Assembly (NCBI GenBank): GCA_035627375.1
Contig: DASPLX010000087.1
Coordinates: forward strand, 1-36,108
Direction of reading: 5' to 3'
From: DASPLX01 sp035627375
Lineage (GTDB): Bacteria; Pseudomonadota; Gammaproteobacteria; Burkholderiales; Burkholderiaceae_D
DNA: 36,108 bases
Part shown: positions 8,511-16,323 of the stretch, piece after piece
How positions within the stretch are numbered: the stretch's first letter is position 1
Layout: every line of letters starts with the position of its first letter
The notes under the pieces: model-generated
Told to the model about the DNA's origin: nothing
What the model saw: only the letters and a program-made list of their open reading frames with translations
The model's database searches: none
Translations under genes and position numbers: made by a program

Positions 8511-9578
8511 ATGCATCCGCTGTTCTCCGATGCCCGCAAGCTGCCGATCTACCTGGCGGCATGGCTGCTGGCCGGCGCATGCATGGCGCTCCTGCTGGTG
8601 CTGACCGGACTCGCCGGCTGGAGCCGGGCTCTGCTGTTCGCCCTGCCGGTGGCGCTGGTCTACGGCTTCGTCGCGATGTCCGCCTACTACGTCTGCCGCG
8701 CCTTCCCCTATCCGCGCCGCTGGCCGGCCGTGTTCGCGGCGTTCGTCGGCGCGCCGCTGTTTTCCGCCTTCACCTGGATCGCGATGTGCCAGGCATGGAA
8801 TGAAACCGGACGCGCCTTCGGCGACGCCGGCATCATCGCCATGCCGCCGAGCGCGACCACGATGCTGTTCGCCGCCGGCTTCTGCCTGTACCTGTTGTCG
8901 GTCCTGGCGCACGATGTGCTGATCGCTTTCGACAGCGTGCAGGCGGCGGCCCAGCGCGAAGCCGAATCCCGGGTGCTGGCGCGCGACGCCGAACTGCAGC
9001 TGCTGCGCACGCAGATCAATCCGCACTTCCTGTTCAACAGCCTCAACTCGATCAGCGCGCTCACCAGCATCGATCCGAAGGCCGCGCGCGAGATGACGAT
9101 CGCGCTGGCGCAGTTCTTCCGCCGCACGCTGTCGCTGTCCGAGGCGGAGAAGATTCCGCTGTCCGAAGAGGCCGGCCTGTGCGAGAACTTTCTCGCCATC
9201 GAAAAGAACCGTTTCGGCAGGAAGCTCGGCAGCGCCGTCCGCATCGACGACGAAGCGCGCTCCTGCCTCCTGCCGCCGATGACCTTGCAGCCGCTGGTGG
9301 AAAACGCCATCAAGCACGGCATCCGCCATCTCGACGACGGCGGCGCGGTCACGGTGGAGGCCATCGTGCGCGACGGCTGGCTGCACATCGCCGTCGAGAA
9401 TCCGGCGCCGCCGGCGGCTTCTCCCAGCCCGGGCAACGGCCTCGGTCTGCGCAACATCCGCGAGCGCCTCGCCGTGCTGTACGGCGATCGCGCGCGCATT
9501 TCCTGGAAACTCGCCGACCAGCGCTTCCTGGTGGAGATCGCGCTGCCGGCGGAACGCGAAGAAAGCTCATCCCGATGA
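8511..9578 (+). CDS. LytS/YehU-type sensor histidine kinase
   Basis: A 355-aa membrane kinase. The N-terminal 140 residues contain about four hydrophobic helices. After a short coiled coil comes the His_kinase family core with QINPHFLFNSLNS (His172, the expected phosphate acceptor), then an ATPase domain with PLVENAIKHGI (N box) and GNGLGLRNIRERL (G box). There is no large extracytoplasmic sensor domain, so the signal is probably membrane-borne or comes from the LiaF-like partner. The stop overlaps the ATG of the response regulator (ATGA). The substrate is thus the LytTR regulator at 9575. Confidence 0.93.
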   Translation: MHPLFSDARKLPIYLAAWLLAGACMALLLVLTGLAGWSRALLFALPVALVYGFVAMSAYYVCRAFPYPRRWPAVFAAFVGAPLFSAFTWIAMCQAWNETGRAFGDAGIIAMPPSATTMLFAAGFCLYLLSVLAHDVLIAFDSVQAAAQREAESRVLARDAELQLLRTQINPHFLFNSLNSISALTSIDPKAAREMTIALAQFFRRTLSLSEAEKIPLSEEAGLCENFLAIEKNRFGRKLGSAVRIDDEARSCLLPPMTLQPLVENAIKHGIRHLDDGGAVTVEAIVRDGWLHIAVENPAPPAASPSPGNGLGLRNIRERLAVLYGDRARISWKLADQRFLVEIALPAEREESSSR

Positions 9579-10309
9579 CCCGAGCACTGAAGGCCTTGAT
9601 CGTCGACGACGAAGAACTGGCGCGCCGCCTGGTGCGCGAATATCTGCAAACGCATCCCGACATCGAGATCGCCGGCGAATGCGAGAACGGCCTCGAAGCC
9701 GCGCGCGACATCGGCGCGCTGGCGCCCGACCTGGTCTTTCTCGACATCCAGATGCCCAAGCTGACCGGCCTGGAAGTGCTTGAACTGACCGGCCGCCGCA
9801 GCGGCGTGATCTTCACCACGGCGTACGACGAATTCGCGCTCAAGGCCTTCGACCTGCACGCCGTCGATTATCTGCTCAAGCCGTTCTCGCAGGAGCGTTT
9901 CGACGAGGCGCTGGCGCGGGCGCGCAAGTTGATCGGCCAGGTCCAGCCGGCGCTGGACAGCCTGATCGCCGGGGCGGCCGAGAGAATCGACCGCATCCTG
10001 ATCCGCGACCGCGAGCAGGTGCACGTCGTCCCGGTCGAGCGCATCGATTATCTCGAAGCGCAGGACGACTATGTCGCCGTCAACACCACGGAAGGCAAGA
10101 CCTACCTCAAGCGGCAGCGCCTGTCCGAGCTGGAAGAGAAGCTCGATCCCAGGACCTTCGTTCGCCTGCACCGTTCCTACATCGTCAACATCGCGCAGCT
10201 GCAGGCGATCGAGCAGCAGGGCAAGGACGGCCACGCCGCGCGCCTGCGCAGCGGCAAGCGCATACCGATCAGCCGCACCGGCTACGAGCGCATCAAGGCC
10301 ATCATGTGA
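9575..10309 (+). CDS. LytTR-family response regulator
   Basis: A 244-aa DNA-binding response regulator. The receiver domain (about 1-125) has the acidic pair D11-D12, the phospho-acceptor D57 (VFLDIQMP), a conserved Thr in TTAYDE and the Lys in LLKPFS. The C-terminal LytTR domain (about 140-244) contains the DDYVAVNT and FVRLHRSYIVN motifs that contact DNA in AgrA/AlgR-type proteins. It is coupled to the kinase gene by a 4-bp overlap and is the output of the operon starting at 7435. Its targets are not known from the sequence; autoregulation of the operon is common in such systems. Confidence 0.94.
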   Translation: MTRALKALIVDDEELARRLVREYLQTHPDIEIAGECENGLEAARDIGALAPDLVFLDIQMPKLTGLEVLELTGRRSGVIFTTAYDEFALKAFDLHAVDYLLKPFSQERFDEALARARKLIGQVQPALDSLIAGAAERIDRILIRDREQVHVVPVERIDYLEAQDDYVAVNTTEGKTYLKRQRLSELEEKLDPRTFVRLHRSYIVNIAQLQAIEQQGKDGHAARLRSGKRIPISRTGYERIKAIM

Positions 10310-10331
10310 GGCACCGAACAGGCTTCGAGGA

Positions 10332-11858
10332 TCATTCCCGCCGCTCCGGCAGGCCCGGCGCCGTCGCCGGCAGCAGCAGGATGAACCGCGCTCCCGCTCC
10401 CGGCGCGCTCTCGACATGGATCCGGCCGCCCAGCGCGCCGGTCACGATATTGTGGGTGATGTGCAGGCCCAGCCCCGAGCTGCCGGCGCCCAGCCGGGTC
10501 GTGAAGAAGGGATCGAAGATCCGGTCCAGGTTGGCGGCCGGAATGCCGGCGCCGTCGTCCTCGACCCTCAGTTCGATCATGCCATCCTCGGCCTTCCTGG
10601 CCGCGATGCGTATCGTGCCCGGGCCCTTGCCGTCGTAGCCGTGGATGAAGCTGTTGCCGACCAGGTTCGCGACGGCCTGGCCGAGCGGGCCGGGAAAGCT
10701 GTCCATCGCCAGCCCGTCCGCGATCTCGGTCGTCAGCGTCACCTCGGACTTCCTGAGCGACGGCCGCAGCGTGCACACGACTTCCTCCGCGAATTCGCGC
10801 AGCGAGAACGTGCGGCGCTGCGAACTGGTCTGGTCCACCGCGACTTGCTTGAAGCTGGCGACCAGGTCGGCCGCGCGCTGCAGGTTGCGCACCAGCAGCG
10901 CGCTGGCGTCGCCGGCTTCGCCGACATAGCGGTCGAGCTCCGAGCGCCTGATGCCTTGCGCATAGCGTTCGGCCAGGCTGCGGGTCTGGTCGGCCAGCGT
11001 GCTGGCGACGGTCAGGCAATTGCCGATCGGCGTGTTCAGTTCGTGCGCGATGCCGGCCACCAGCGAGCCGAGCGCGGCCAGCTTATCCTTGCGCACCAGT
11101 TCCGCCTGGGTGATGCTCAAGCGATGCAAGGCCGCGGCCAATTCCTCGTTCGCCTTGCTGAGCGCGGCGTTGCCGACTTCCGCGCGTTCCTTGGCCAGGC
11201 GCAGCTCGGCGGTGCGCTCCGCCACCAGTTCCTCGAGATGATGGCGATGGCGCCGCAATTCGTCCTCGCGCCGCGTGCGTTCGATGGCGATGCCGGCGAT
11301 GTGGGTCGCCACGCCGATCAGCTTCAGGTCGTCCGGACCGGGGCTGTGTACCGCGCGGTGATACATCGCGAACGAGCCGAGCACGACGTCCTGGTTCAGA
11401 AAGATGGGCGTCGACCAGCAGGCGCGGAAGCCGTGCGGCGCGAGCAGCTGCTTGTAGGGCGCCCACAACGGATCGGTCAGGATGTCGGTGACGACGACCG
11501 CTTCCTTGCGGTACATCGCCGTGCCGCAGGAACCGGCCGTCGGGCCGATCGGATAGCCGTCGAGCGCGTCCATGTAGGACTGCGGCAGGCTGGGGCCGGC
11601 GCCCGGATGGATGTGCACGCCGTCCTCGTCGAGCAGCAGCACCGAGCAGTACACGCCCGCGGTCTGCGATTCGATCAGCAGCATCAGGCGCGTCAGGGTG
11701 TCCTTGAGCGGCGCGCCCTTGGCGATCATTTCGAGCAGTTCGCCCTGGCCGCGGCGCAGGGCCTCGCCGAGTGCGGCCTGGCGCAAGAGGGCATCCTTTT
11801 CCGCCAGCTGCGCCCGCAGCGCGGCCGGGTCGCTATCGTTACCGGCAAGGACTTGCAT
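10332..11858 (-). CDS. GAF-domain sensor histidine kinase
   Basis: A soluble 508-aa hybrid of sensor and kinase. Order: short N-terminal helix (10-45), GAF domain (about 50-195, with PTAGSCGTA and a Cys-rich neighbourhood), coiled coil (about 196-260), phospho-acceptor domain with GIAHELNTPIGN (His272), and ATPase domain with N box (NLVGNSFIHGYDG), G1 (DDGAGIP) and G2 (SGLGLHI). There is no transmembrane segment, so it senses a cytoplasmic cue. The start at 11858 is supported by GGAGG at ideal spacing; upstream in-frame codons lack one. No response regulator is adjacent on the same strand, and the convergent LytTR gene ends only 22 bp away, so this is an orphan kinase. Confidence 0.92.
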   Translation of the reverse strand: MQVLAGNDSDPAALRAQLAEKDALLRQAALGEALRRGQGELLEMIAKGAPLKDTLTRLMLLIESQTAGVYCSVLLLDEDGVHIHPGAGPSLPQSYMDALDGYPIGPTAGSCGTAMYRKEAVVVTDILTDPLWAPYKQLLAPHGFRACWSTPIFLNQDVVLGSFAMYHRAVHSPGPDDLKLIGVATHIAGIAIERTRREDELRRHRHHLEELVAERTAELRLAKERAEVGNAALSKANEELAAALHRLSITQAELVRKDKLAALGSLVAGIAHELNTPIGNCLTVASTLADQTRSLAERYAQGIRRSELDRYVGEAGDASALLVRNLQRAADLVASFKQVAVDQTSSQRRTFSLREFAEEVVCTLRPSLRKSEVTLTTEIADGLAMDSFPGPLGQAVANLVGNSFIHGYDGKGPGTIRIAARKAEDGMIELRVEDDGAGIPAANLDRIFDPFFTTRLGAGSSGLGLHITHNIVTGALGGRIHVESAPGAGARFILLLPATAPGLPERRE

Positions 11859-11980
11859 CGATACCTCCAGTCTGGCGGGACGGATCCGGCTCCCCAGCGG
11901 AAAACTATACTGCAGCGGGAAGCGCGCCGCCAGCGACGATCCGCCGTACGCCAGGCGGCGCACGAAAGCGCGCGGCGGTT

Positions 11981-12700
11981 TCAGCCATGGACAAGCATAT
12001 CCTGCTGCACGCGTTCCAGGTGCTGCCGTACATAGAAGGCCGCCGCCTCCTGGTTTCCGGTGGCGATCGCCTCATAGATCAGGCGATGCTCATACACATA
12101 CAGCCTCGCCCGCGCCGGATCGTGAATGCCGGTGTCCCGCAATCGCCGCCAGAGGGGCTCGTCCACGGCGGCGGCGATCACGCCGGCAATGCCGATCATC
12201 ACCGGGTTGCAGGTCAATTGGGCGATGCGCGCATGGAATTGCCTGTCGTGTTCGTTCCAGGCTTGGCGCTGCCCGGCATCGGCCAGATCGGTCACGGCTT
12301 CCATGAGATCGAGCAGCCGTTCCATCTCCGCATCCCGCTTTCCGGCGGCGGCCGCGAACCGGGCGATCAGAGGTTCGATCGCCAGCCTGGCTTCCAGCGT
12401 CGAAAGCGGACTGGTGTCCGGCTGGACGGCGGCGTCTTTGGCTTGGCGAATGGCATCGAGCGCATCCGGCAGCACGAAAGATCCCGCGTTGCGCTTGGTT
12501 TGAACGATGCCGTGATTCACGAGTTCCGCGATGGCTTCGCGGATCGTCGTGCGCCCGACGCCCATCGACGCGGCGAGGTCGCGTTCGGCCGGAAGCCGCG
12601 CGCCGGGCGGATAGGTTCCATCCTGGATGCATTTCTTCAGCCGATCAGCGACCAGTTCGTAGAGCTGAGGTACCCGCAGCAACGATGTCAATTTGTCCAT
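11981..12700 (-). CDS. GntR-family regulator, FadR/FCD subfamily, of hydroxyproline genes
   Basis: A 239-aa transcription factor. An N-terminal winged helix (about 11-78; LPAERDLAASMGVGRTTIREAIAEL is the recognition region) is joined to an all-helical FCD ligand domain (about 100-225) with the usual metal-binding type residues (EHDRQFHARIA, YEHRLIYEAI). It is divergent from the dehydratase/reductase pair at 13017-14984, and FCD regulators commonly control adjacent catabolic genes, so it most likely responds to a hydroxyproline or pyrroline carboxylate. The ATG at 12700 lacks a clear Shine-Dalgarno; inverted repeats 25-63 bp upstream suggest autoregulation. Confidence 0.88.
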   Translation of the reverse strand: MDKLTSLLRVPQLYELVADRLKKCIQDGTYPPGARLPAERDLAASMGVGRTTIREAIAELVNHGIVQTKRNAGSFVLPDALDAIRQAKDAAVQPDTSPLSTLEARLAIEPLIARFAAAAGKRDAEMERLLDLMEAVTDLADAGQRQAWNEHDRQFHARIAQLTCNPVMIGIAGVIAAAVDEPLWRRLRDTGIHDPARARLYVYEHRLIYEAIATGNQEAAAFYVRQHLERVQQDMLVHG

Positions 12701-12724
12701 GGTTATCAAATTTATGTGTTTATT

Positions 12725-12763
12725 TGGATCTAAATATAATCCACTTTGGTTATACTTAAACCA
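12725..12763. promoter_or_regulatory. Candidate GntR operators and promoter in the lhp divergent region
   Basis: Two inverted repeats lie side by side in an AT-rich island: TGGAT-N9-ATCCA (12725-12743) and TGGTT-N7-AACCA (12747-12763). A TATAAT hexamer on the plus strand (12735-12740), read as TATATT on the minus strand one base over, lies inside the first repeat. The repeats are 25-63 bp upstream of the regulator and about 255 bp upstream of the dehydratase. The rest of the 316-bp intergenic region (12764-13016) is GC-rich and shows nothing else I can name. FadR/GntR operators often contain TGGT/ACCA half sites; the assignment is inferred. Confidence 0.45.
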
Positions 12764-13016
12764 CGTCGAGCCGGGAAATTTTCCTTCCGGGCGTCGACCA
12801 GGCCGTGCTGCGCGGCGCGCCATCTGGGCGCTGTATCTGCATTTTCCGCTGCTTCCGCCCGTTCTTTTTCGTGTGGGCATAAGTGTCGGAAACCGGCTTC
12901 CGTGGCTGCATTGCAAGACCACGCGGAGCGGCCGGGCAGGTATGCAGATTTCCGCGTCCGGGGCGCGGGAGGCCGCGACTCTCATGTACGATCGCCCCCT
13001 ACCTTGAAAGCCGAAC

Positions 13017-14027
13017 ATGCTCAGCTTTACCCGCACCATTCATACCGTCGATGCGCACACCGGCGGAGAGCCGTTGCGCATACTGGTCTCCGGCATGCCG
13101 CCTGTGCCGGGCGTGACCATCCTGGAAAAGCGTTCCTGGCTCAAGGAAAATCGCGACGACCTGCGCAAATTCCTGATGAACGAGCCGCGCGGGCATGCCG
13201 ACATGTACGGCGCCTATCTCTTGCCTCCGACGACGCCGCAAGCCGACTTCGGCGTGATCTTCATCCACAACGAAGGCTACAGCGATATGTGCGGCCACGG
13301 CATCATCGCCTTGGCCAAAGTCCTGGTCGAACTGGGTTACGTGGAGCGGAAAATCCCGACCACGCGCATCGGCTTCGATGCGCCGGCCGGCTTCATCGAG
13401 GCGCGCGTCGAATGGGACGGCAACCGTGCCGGGGAAGTCACATTCAAGAACGTGCCGTCGTTCATCTATCTGCGCGACGTGGCGGTGGATACGCCGACCT
13501 TCGGGCGCATCACCGGCGACATCGTCTTCGGAGGCGCCTTCTACTATTACGTCAACGGCGAGCAGGCGGGATTGGAAATCAGGCCCGAGCAGGTGCGGCA
13601 ACTGATCCAGTTGGGGGCGGAAGCCAAGGCGGCCGTCAAGGCCAAGGTCGCCATCCGGCATCCGCTCGAGCCGGGGCTGGATGCGTTGTACGGCACCATC
13701 ATCGACGGCGCGCCCAACCGGCCCGGCGTGGACCAGTCCAACGTCTGCATCTTCGCCGACCGCGAAGTCGATCGATCGCCGACGGGCACGGGCACCTCGG
13801 GCCGCGCCGCTCAGCTGTACCTGCGCGGAAAGCTTCCCTTGAACCAGCCCTATATCAACGGCAGCCTCGTGGGAAGCAGTTTCAAGGTGCGCGTCACGGA
13901 GGCGGTTCGGGTCGGCGAGTATGCCGCCGCCATCACCGAAGTCACCGGCGCCGCCCATATCAGCGGCTTCAACCAGTGGGTGCTGGAAGACACCGATCCG
14001 TTCCCCGCCGGCTTCTTTTTCCGCTAG
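13017..14027 (+). CDS. lhpH: Trans-3-hydroxy-L-proline dehydratase (proline racemase superfamily)
   Basis: A 336-aa enzyme of the proline racemase superfamily. The first catalytic residue is Cys92 in SDMCGHG. The second position, Cys in racemases and hydroxyproline epimerases, is Thr256 here, in DRSPTGTGTSGR. The Cys/Thr pair is the hallmark of trans-3-hydroxy-L-proline dehydratases (EC 4.2.1.77), which remove water to give pyrroline-2-carboxylate. The next gene encodes an ornithine cyclodeaminase-like reductase expected to turn that product into L-proline, which supports the call. The ATG at 13017 has only a weak GAAAG upstream. The gene is divergent from the GntR/FCD regulator. The symbol follows the Azospirillum naming as I recall it. 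Confidence 0.88.
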   Translation: MLSFTRTIHTVDAHTGGEPLRILVSGMPPVPGVTILEKRSWLKENRDDLRKFLMNEPRGHADMYGAYLLPPTTPQADFGVIFIHNEGYSDMCGHGIIALAKVLVELGYVERKIPTTRIGFDAPAGFIEARVEWDGNRAGEVTFKNVPSFIYLRDVAVDTPTFGRITGDIVFGGAFYYYVNGEQAGLEIRPEQVRQLIQLGAEAKAAVKAKVAIRHPLEPGLDALYGTIIDGAPNRPGVDQSNVCIFADREVDRSPTGTGTSGRAAQLYLRGKLPLNQPYINGSLVGSSFKVRVTEAVRVGEYAAAITEVTGAAHISGFNQWVLEDTDPFPAGFFFR

Positions 14028-14055
14028 AGGCTGTTATGAACTCAAACAGCCTCTA
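14025..14055 (+). repeat. Perfect 11-bp stem-loop overlapping the lhpH stop codon
   Basis: TAGAGGCTGTT (14025-14035) pairs perfectly with AACAGCCTCTA (14045-14055) around a 9-nt loop. The first three bases of the stem are the stop codon of the dehydratase, and the reductase ATG is 8 bp after the stem. No T-tract follows, so it is more likely an mRNA processing/stability or attenuation element, or a small dispersed repeat, than a full terminator. Confidence 0.65.
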
Positions 14056-14063
14056 AAATCCGC

Positions 14064-14984
14064 ATGCTGATACTCGACGACGTCCGGACGGCCCAGGCAT
14101 TGCCTTACGCCACGCTCGTGCCAGCGATCGCGCAAGCCGCGCGGGAGCTCGCGACCGGGAAGATCCTCGCGCCGGAGCGGCAGGTCGTGACCATCGACCA
14201 GGCCAGCGTTCTGCTCTGCATGCCGGCCATCGGCCCGGACATCGGCGTGACCAAGCTGATCACCGTGCATGCCGGGAATGCCCGGCACCGGCTGCCCGCG
14301 ATCCAGGGCGAGGTGGTGGCCTTTGAAGCCGCGACCGGACGCAGGCTTGCGCTGCTCGACGGGCCCACCGTTACCGCCCGCCGCACCGCCGCGATGACGC
14401 TCCTGGGAATCGAAACGCTGGCGCCGCGCAGGCCGGCTTCGGCGCTCATCATCGGCACCGGCACGCAGGCGGCGGCGCATGTCGACGCCATGATCGGGCA
14501 TCTCGGGATCGCGCGATTCTGGATCGCGGGCTCGACCCGCGCGAGCGCGGAGCGATTCGGCAGCAGGTTGAAAGAGCGATACCGTCACCTGGCCATGCAC
14601 CCGCTGGCCGCGGAAACGCTCGAGCGCGATCTGCCCGAGACCAATCTGGTCGTCGCGCTGACGACATCGAAGACGCCCGTGATTCCGGCGCGGATCGCGC
14701 CGGAGACGCTTGCCATCGGCGTCGGCGCATTCAAGCCCGACATGGCGGAGTTCCCGCCGGAGCTGTTGCGGGCGCGCCGGATCGTCGTCGACGATCTCCA
14801 TGGCGCCAGGCACGAAGCGGGCGACCTGATTCAGGCGAACGTGGATTGGTCCGGCGTGACGGCGCTGGGAAGCATCCTGGCGGGCCAAGCCGCGCCGCCG
14901 CATGGCGTTCCGGTCTTCAAGACGGTCGGCCAAGCGGCATGGGACCTGGCGGCGGCGCGGGTTGCGGTCGGAAACCTGATGTGA
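14064..14984 (+). CDS. lhpI: Delta-1-pyrroline-2-carboxylate reductase (ornithine cyclodeaminase/mu-crystallin family)
   Basis: A 306-aa member of the ornithine cyclodeaminase/mu-crystallin family. A catalytic Lys region (TKLITVHAGN, about residues 70-80) is followed by a Rossmann nucleotide-binding fold with IIGTGTQAAAH (about 131-141), then DDLHGARHEAGDL near the C-terminus. Family members next to a trans-3-hydroxyproline dehydratase reduce pyrroline-2-carboxylate to L-proline with NAD(P)H, which completes a two-step pathway. An ornithine cyclodeaminase or alanine dehydrogenase role is the alternative but fits the context less well. It is separated from the dehydratase gene by a 36-bp spacer carrying a strong hairpin. 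Confidence 0.85.
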   Translation: MLILDDVRTAQALPYATLVPAIAQAARELATGKILAPERQVVTIDQASVLLCMPAIGPDIGVTKLITVHAGNARHRLPAIQGEVVAFEAATGRRLALLDGPTVTARRTAAMTLLGIETLAPRRPASALIIGTGTQAAAHVDAMIGHLGIARFWIAGSTRASAERFGSRLKERYRHLAMHPLAAETLERDLPETNLVVALTTSKTPVIPARIAPETLAIGVGAFKPDMAEFPPELLRARRIVVDDLHGARHEAGDLIQANVDWSGVTALGSILAGQAAPPHGVPVFKTVGQAAWDLAAARVAVGNLM

Positions 14985-14989
14985 CAGTC

Positions 14990-15010
14990 CCGGCTGCGTC
15001 GAGCAGCCGG
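14990..15010 (+). terminator. Possible terminator hairpin after the lhp operon
   Basis: CCGGCTGC (14990-14997) and GCAGCCGG (15003-15010) form a perfect 8-bp stem with the loop GTCGA, starting 5 bp after the stop at 14984. No run of T follows, so intrinsic termination is doubtful; position and stability make it a candidate. Confidence 0.4.
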
Positions 15011-15161
15011 CGAAGAGCGCAAGGTAGCGAGATGCGTCATCCAAAGATGGGAGGCGCATTGCGCCATGAATATGGGATTGTCACGCCGGCGCTCCCATGG
15101 CAGCATGCCGCCCGGACCGTCACCGGTTTGCCCATTCGAACAACATCATTTCGCACACATC

Positions 15162-15821
15162 ATGCTTTACCGATCGCTTTTCACGCTTTTCACGTTGCTC
15201 CCTGTATCCACGCTGGCGATTGCCGGCGAGAACAATAATGCTCCCTACCAGGTCACCGTCTGGGCCCAGGTGCTGTTCGACACGAGCGGGAAGGCCAGCG
15301 AGATCGACATCGCGGACGAATCTTCTTATCCCGCGCGCTTCCTGGAGAACATCCGCGCGCGTCTTGCCAATGCGCGCATCCCGGCGCCGAGCGACGAGGG
15401 CGCGCCGGCGACGTTCAAGACCGGGGTGCAGATGAATTTCACCGTCACGCCCGGCGAGGCGGGCGGTTCGGTCCGCATGGACGGCCTGCGGATGTCGCCG
15501 CTGCCGACCAAGACCTATTACGCCAGCTACCCGAAGGATATCGGCGGCACGGCCGGCTGGCAGGGGAAGATCACCGCCATGTGCACCGTCGGCACGGAGG
15601 GGGTGTGCACGTCGTTCGACGTCAAGGCGGTGCCCGGCATGCCGGAATCGGTCCGGCGCTACGCGAAGGCGTCGCTGGAACGCTGGACCTTCGTCCCGCA
15701 GGAAGTGAACGGCAAGCCGGTGGCCGGCGAGTTCGCCTTGAATCTTCGCTTCGAGACGACGGACACTATGCCCCAGGATTTTCGCGAACCGAAATTCGAT
15801 CGGATACTGCGCGGCCGTTGA
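15162..15821 (+). CDS. Exported TonB C-terminal-domain-like protein
   Basis: A 219-aa secreted protein. Residues 1-22 form a signal peptide (hydrophobic core LFTLFTLLPVSTLAIA, cleavage near AIAG). Two beta-alpha-beta units follow that resemble TonB C-terminal domains. The second, with GKITAMCTVGTEGVC and ASLERWTFVPQEVNGKPVAGEF, carries the W-x-F-x-P-x-x-x-N-G-x-P pattern of that family. There is no proline-rich linker or N-terminal anchor, so it is not a classical energy transducer but one of the stand-alone periplasmic proteins of this family. Function unknown. The upstream 177 bp (14985-15161) show only the lhp hairpin. Confidence 0.7.
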   Translation: MLYRSLFTLFTLLPVSTLAIAGENNNAPYQVTVWAQVLFDTSGKASEIDIADESSYPARFLENIRARLANARIPAPSDEGAPATFKTGVQMNFTVTPGEAGGSVRMDGLRMSPLPTKTYYASYPKDIGGTAGWQGKITAMCTVGTEGVCTSFDVKAVPGMPESVRRYAKASLERWTFVPQEVNGKPVAGEFALNLRFETTDTMPQDFREPKFDRILRGR

Positions 15822-15839
15822 TGCCGGCCGGAGCCAAGC

Positions 15840-16286
15840 TCATCCCAGCGTCAGCACGTCGTTCAAATGCCGCAAGCGCCGCGAGATGAGGATCGCGATG
15901 TTGCGGTAGATCTTGGCCGAGATTTCGTGCAGCGGCGTGATCGCCTCGCGATCGAGGCGCAGCAGCTTGCAGTGGGAGATCGCGCGCGCCGATGCCGAGC
16001 GGCCGCGGCGCTCGATCAGCGACATCTCGCCGAAGCATTCGCCGGGGCCGAGGGTTTCGAGGGTTTTCTGGACGCCGAGGGCGCGCTTGCTGATGCGGAC
16101 CTGTCCGGCCAGGATGACGAACAGGTGGTAATCGTGGTCGCCCTCGTGGATCGGATACTGGCCTTGTTCGAATTCGACCAGCTCGGCGCGCGACAGCAGC
16201 ATTTCGAGTTCGGCTTCGTCGAGATCGTCGAATAGGTTGAGTTTCAAGAGAAGCCTGCGGGTCTCGGGCGGAACATGAACCGACAT
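15840..16286 (-). CDS. Stand-alone cyclic nucleotide-binding domain protein
   Basis: A 148-aa protein consisting of one cyclic nucleotide-binding fold. The beta-roll has glycines in EGDHDYHLFVILAGQVRI, and the phosphate-binding cassette reads FGEMSL (85-90) followed by RSASARA (96-102), close to the cNMP-binding consensus. After the last helix the protein ends; there is no DNA-binding domain, kinase or channel, unlike Crp. It may act as a ligand-dependent partner protein. The start at 16286 is firm, with AGGAGG at spacing 6. It lies 37 bp downstream of queC on the same strand and may be co-transcribed. Confidence 0.82.
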   Translation of the reverse strand: MSVHVPPETRRLLLKLNLFDDLDEAELEMLLSRAELVEFEQGQYPIHEGDHDYHLFVILAGQVRISKRALGVQKTLETLGPGECFGEMSLIERRGRSASARAISHCKLLRLDREAITPLHEISAKIYRNIAILISRRLRHLNDVLTLG

Positions 16287-16323
16287 CGTCGTCCTCCTAT
16301 GCTGGGTCCGGTGAGCGGTGTGC

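Noticed and set aside
15066..15085. Half-match to the shared palindrome (TATGGGATT near 15071-15079)
   Set aside because: Only one arm fits, the 44-nt downstream block is absent, and no gene of the secretion system follows.
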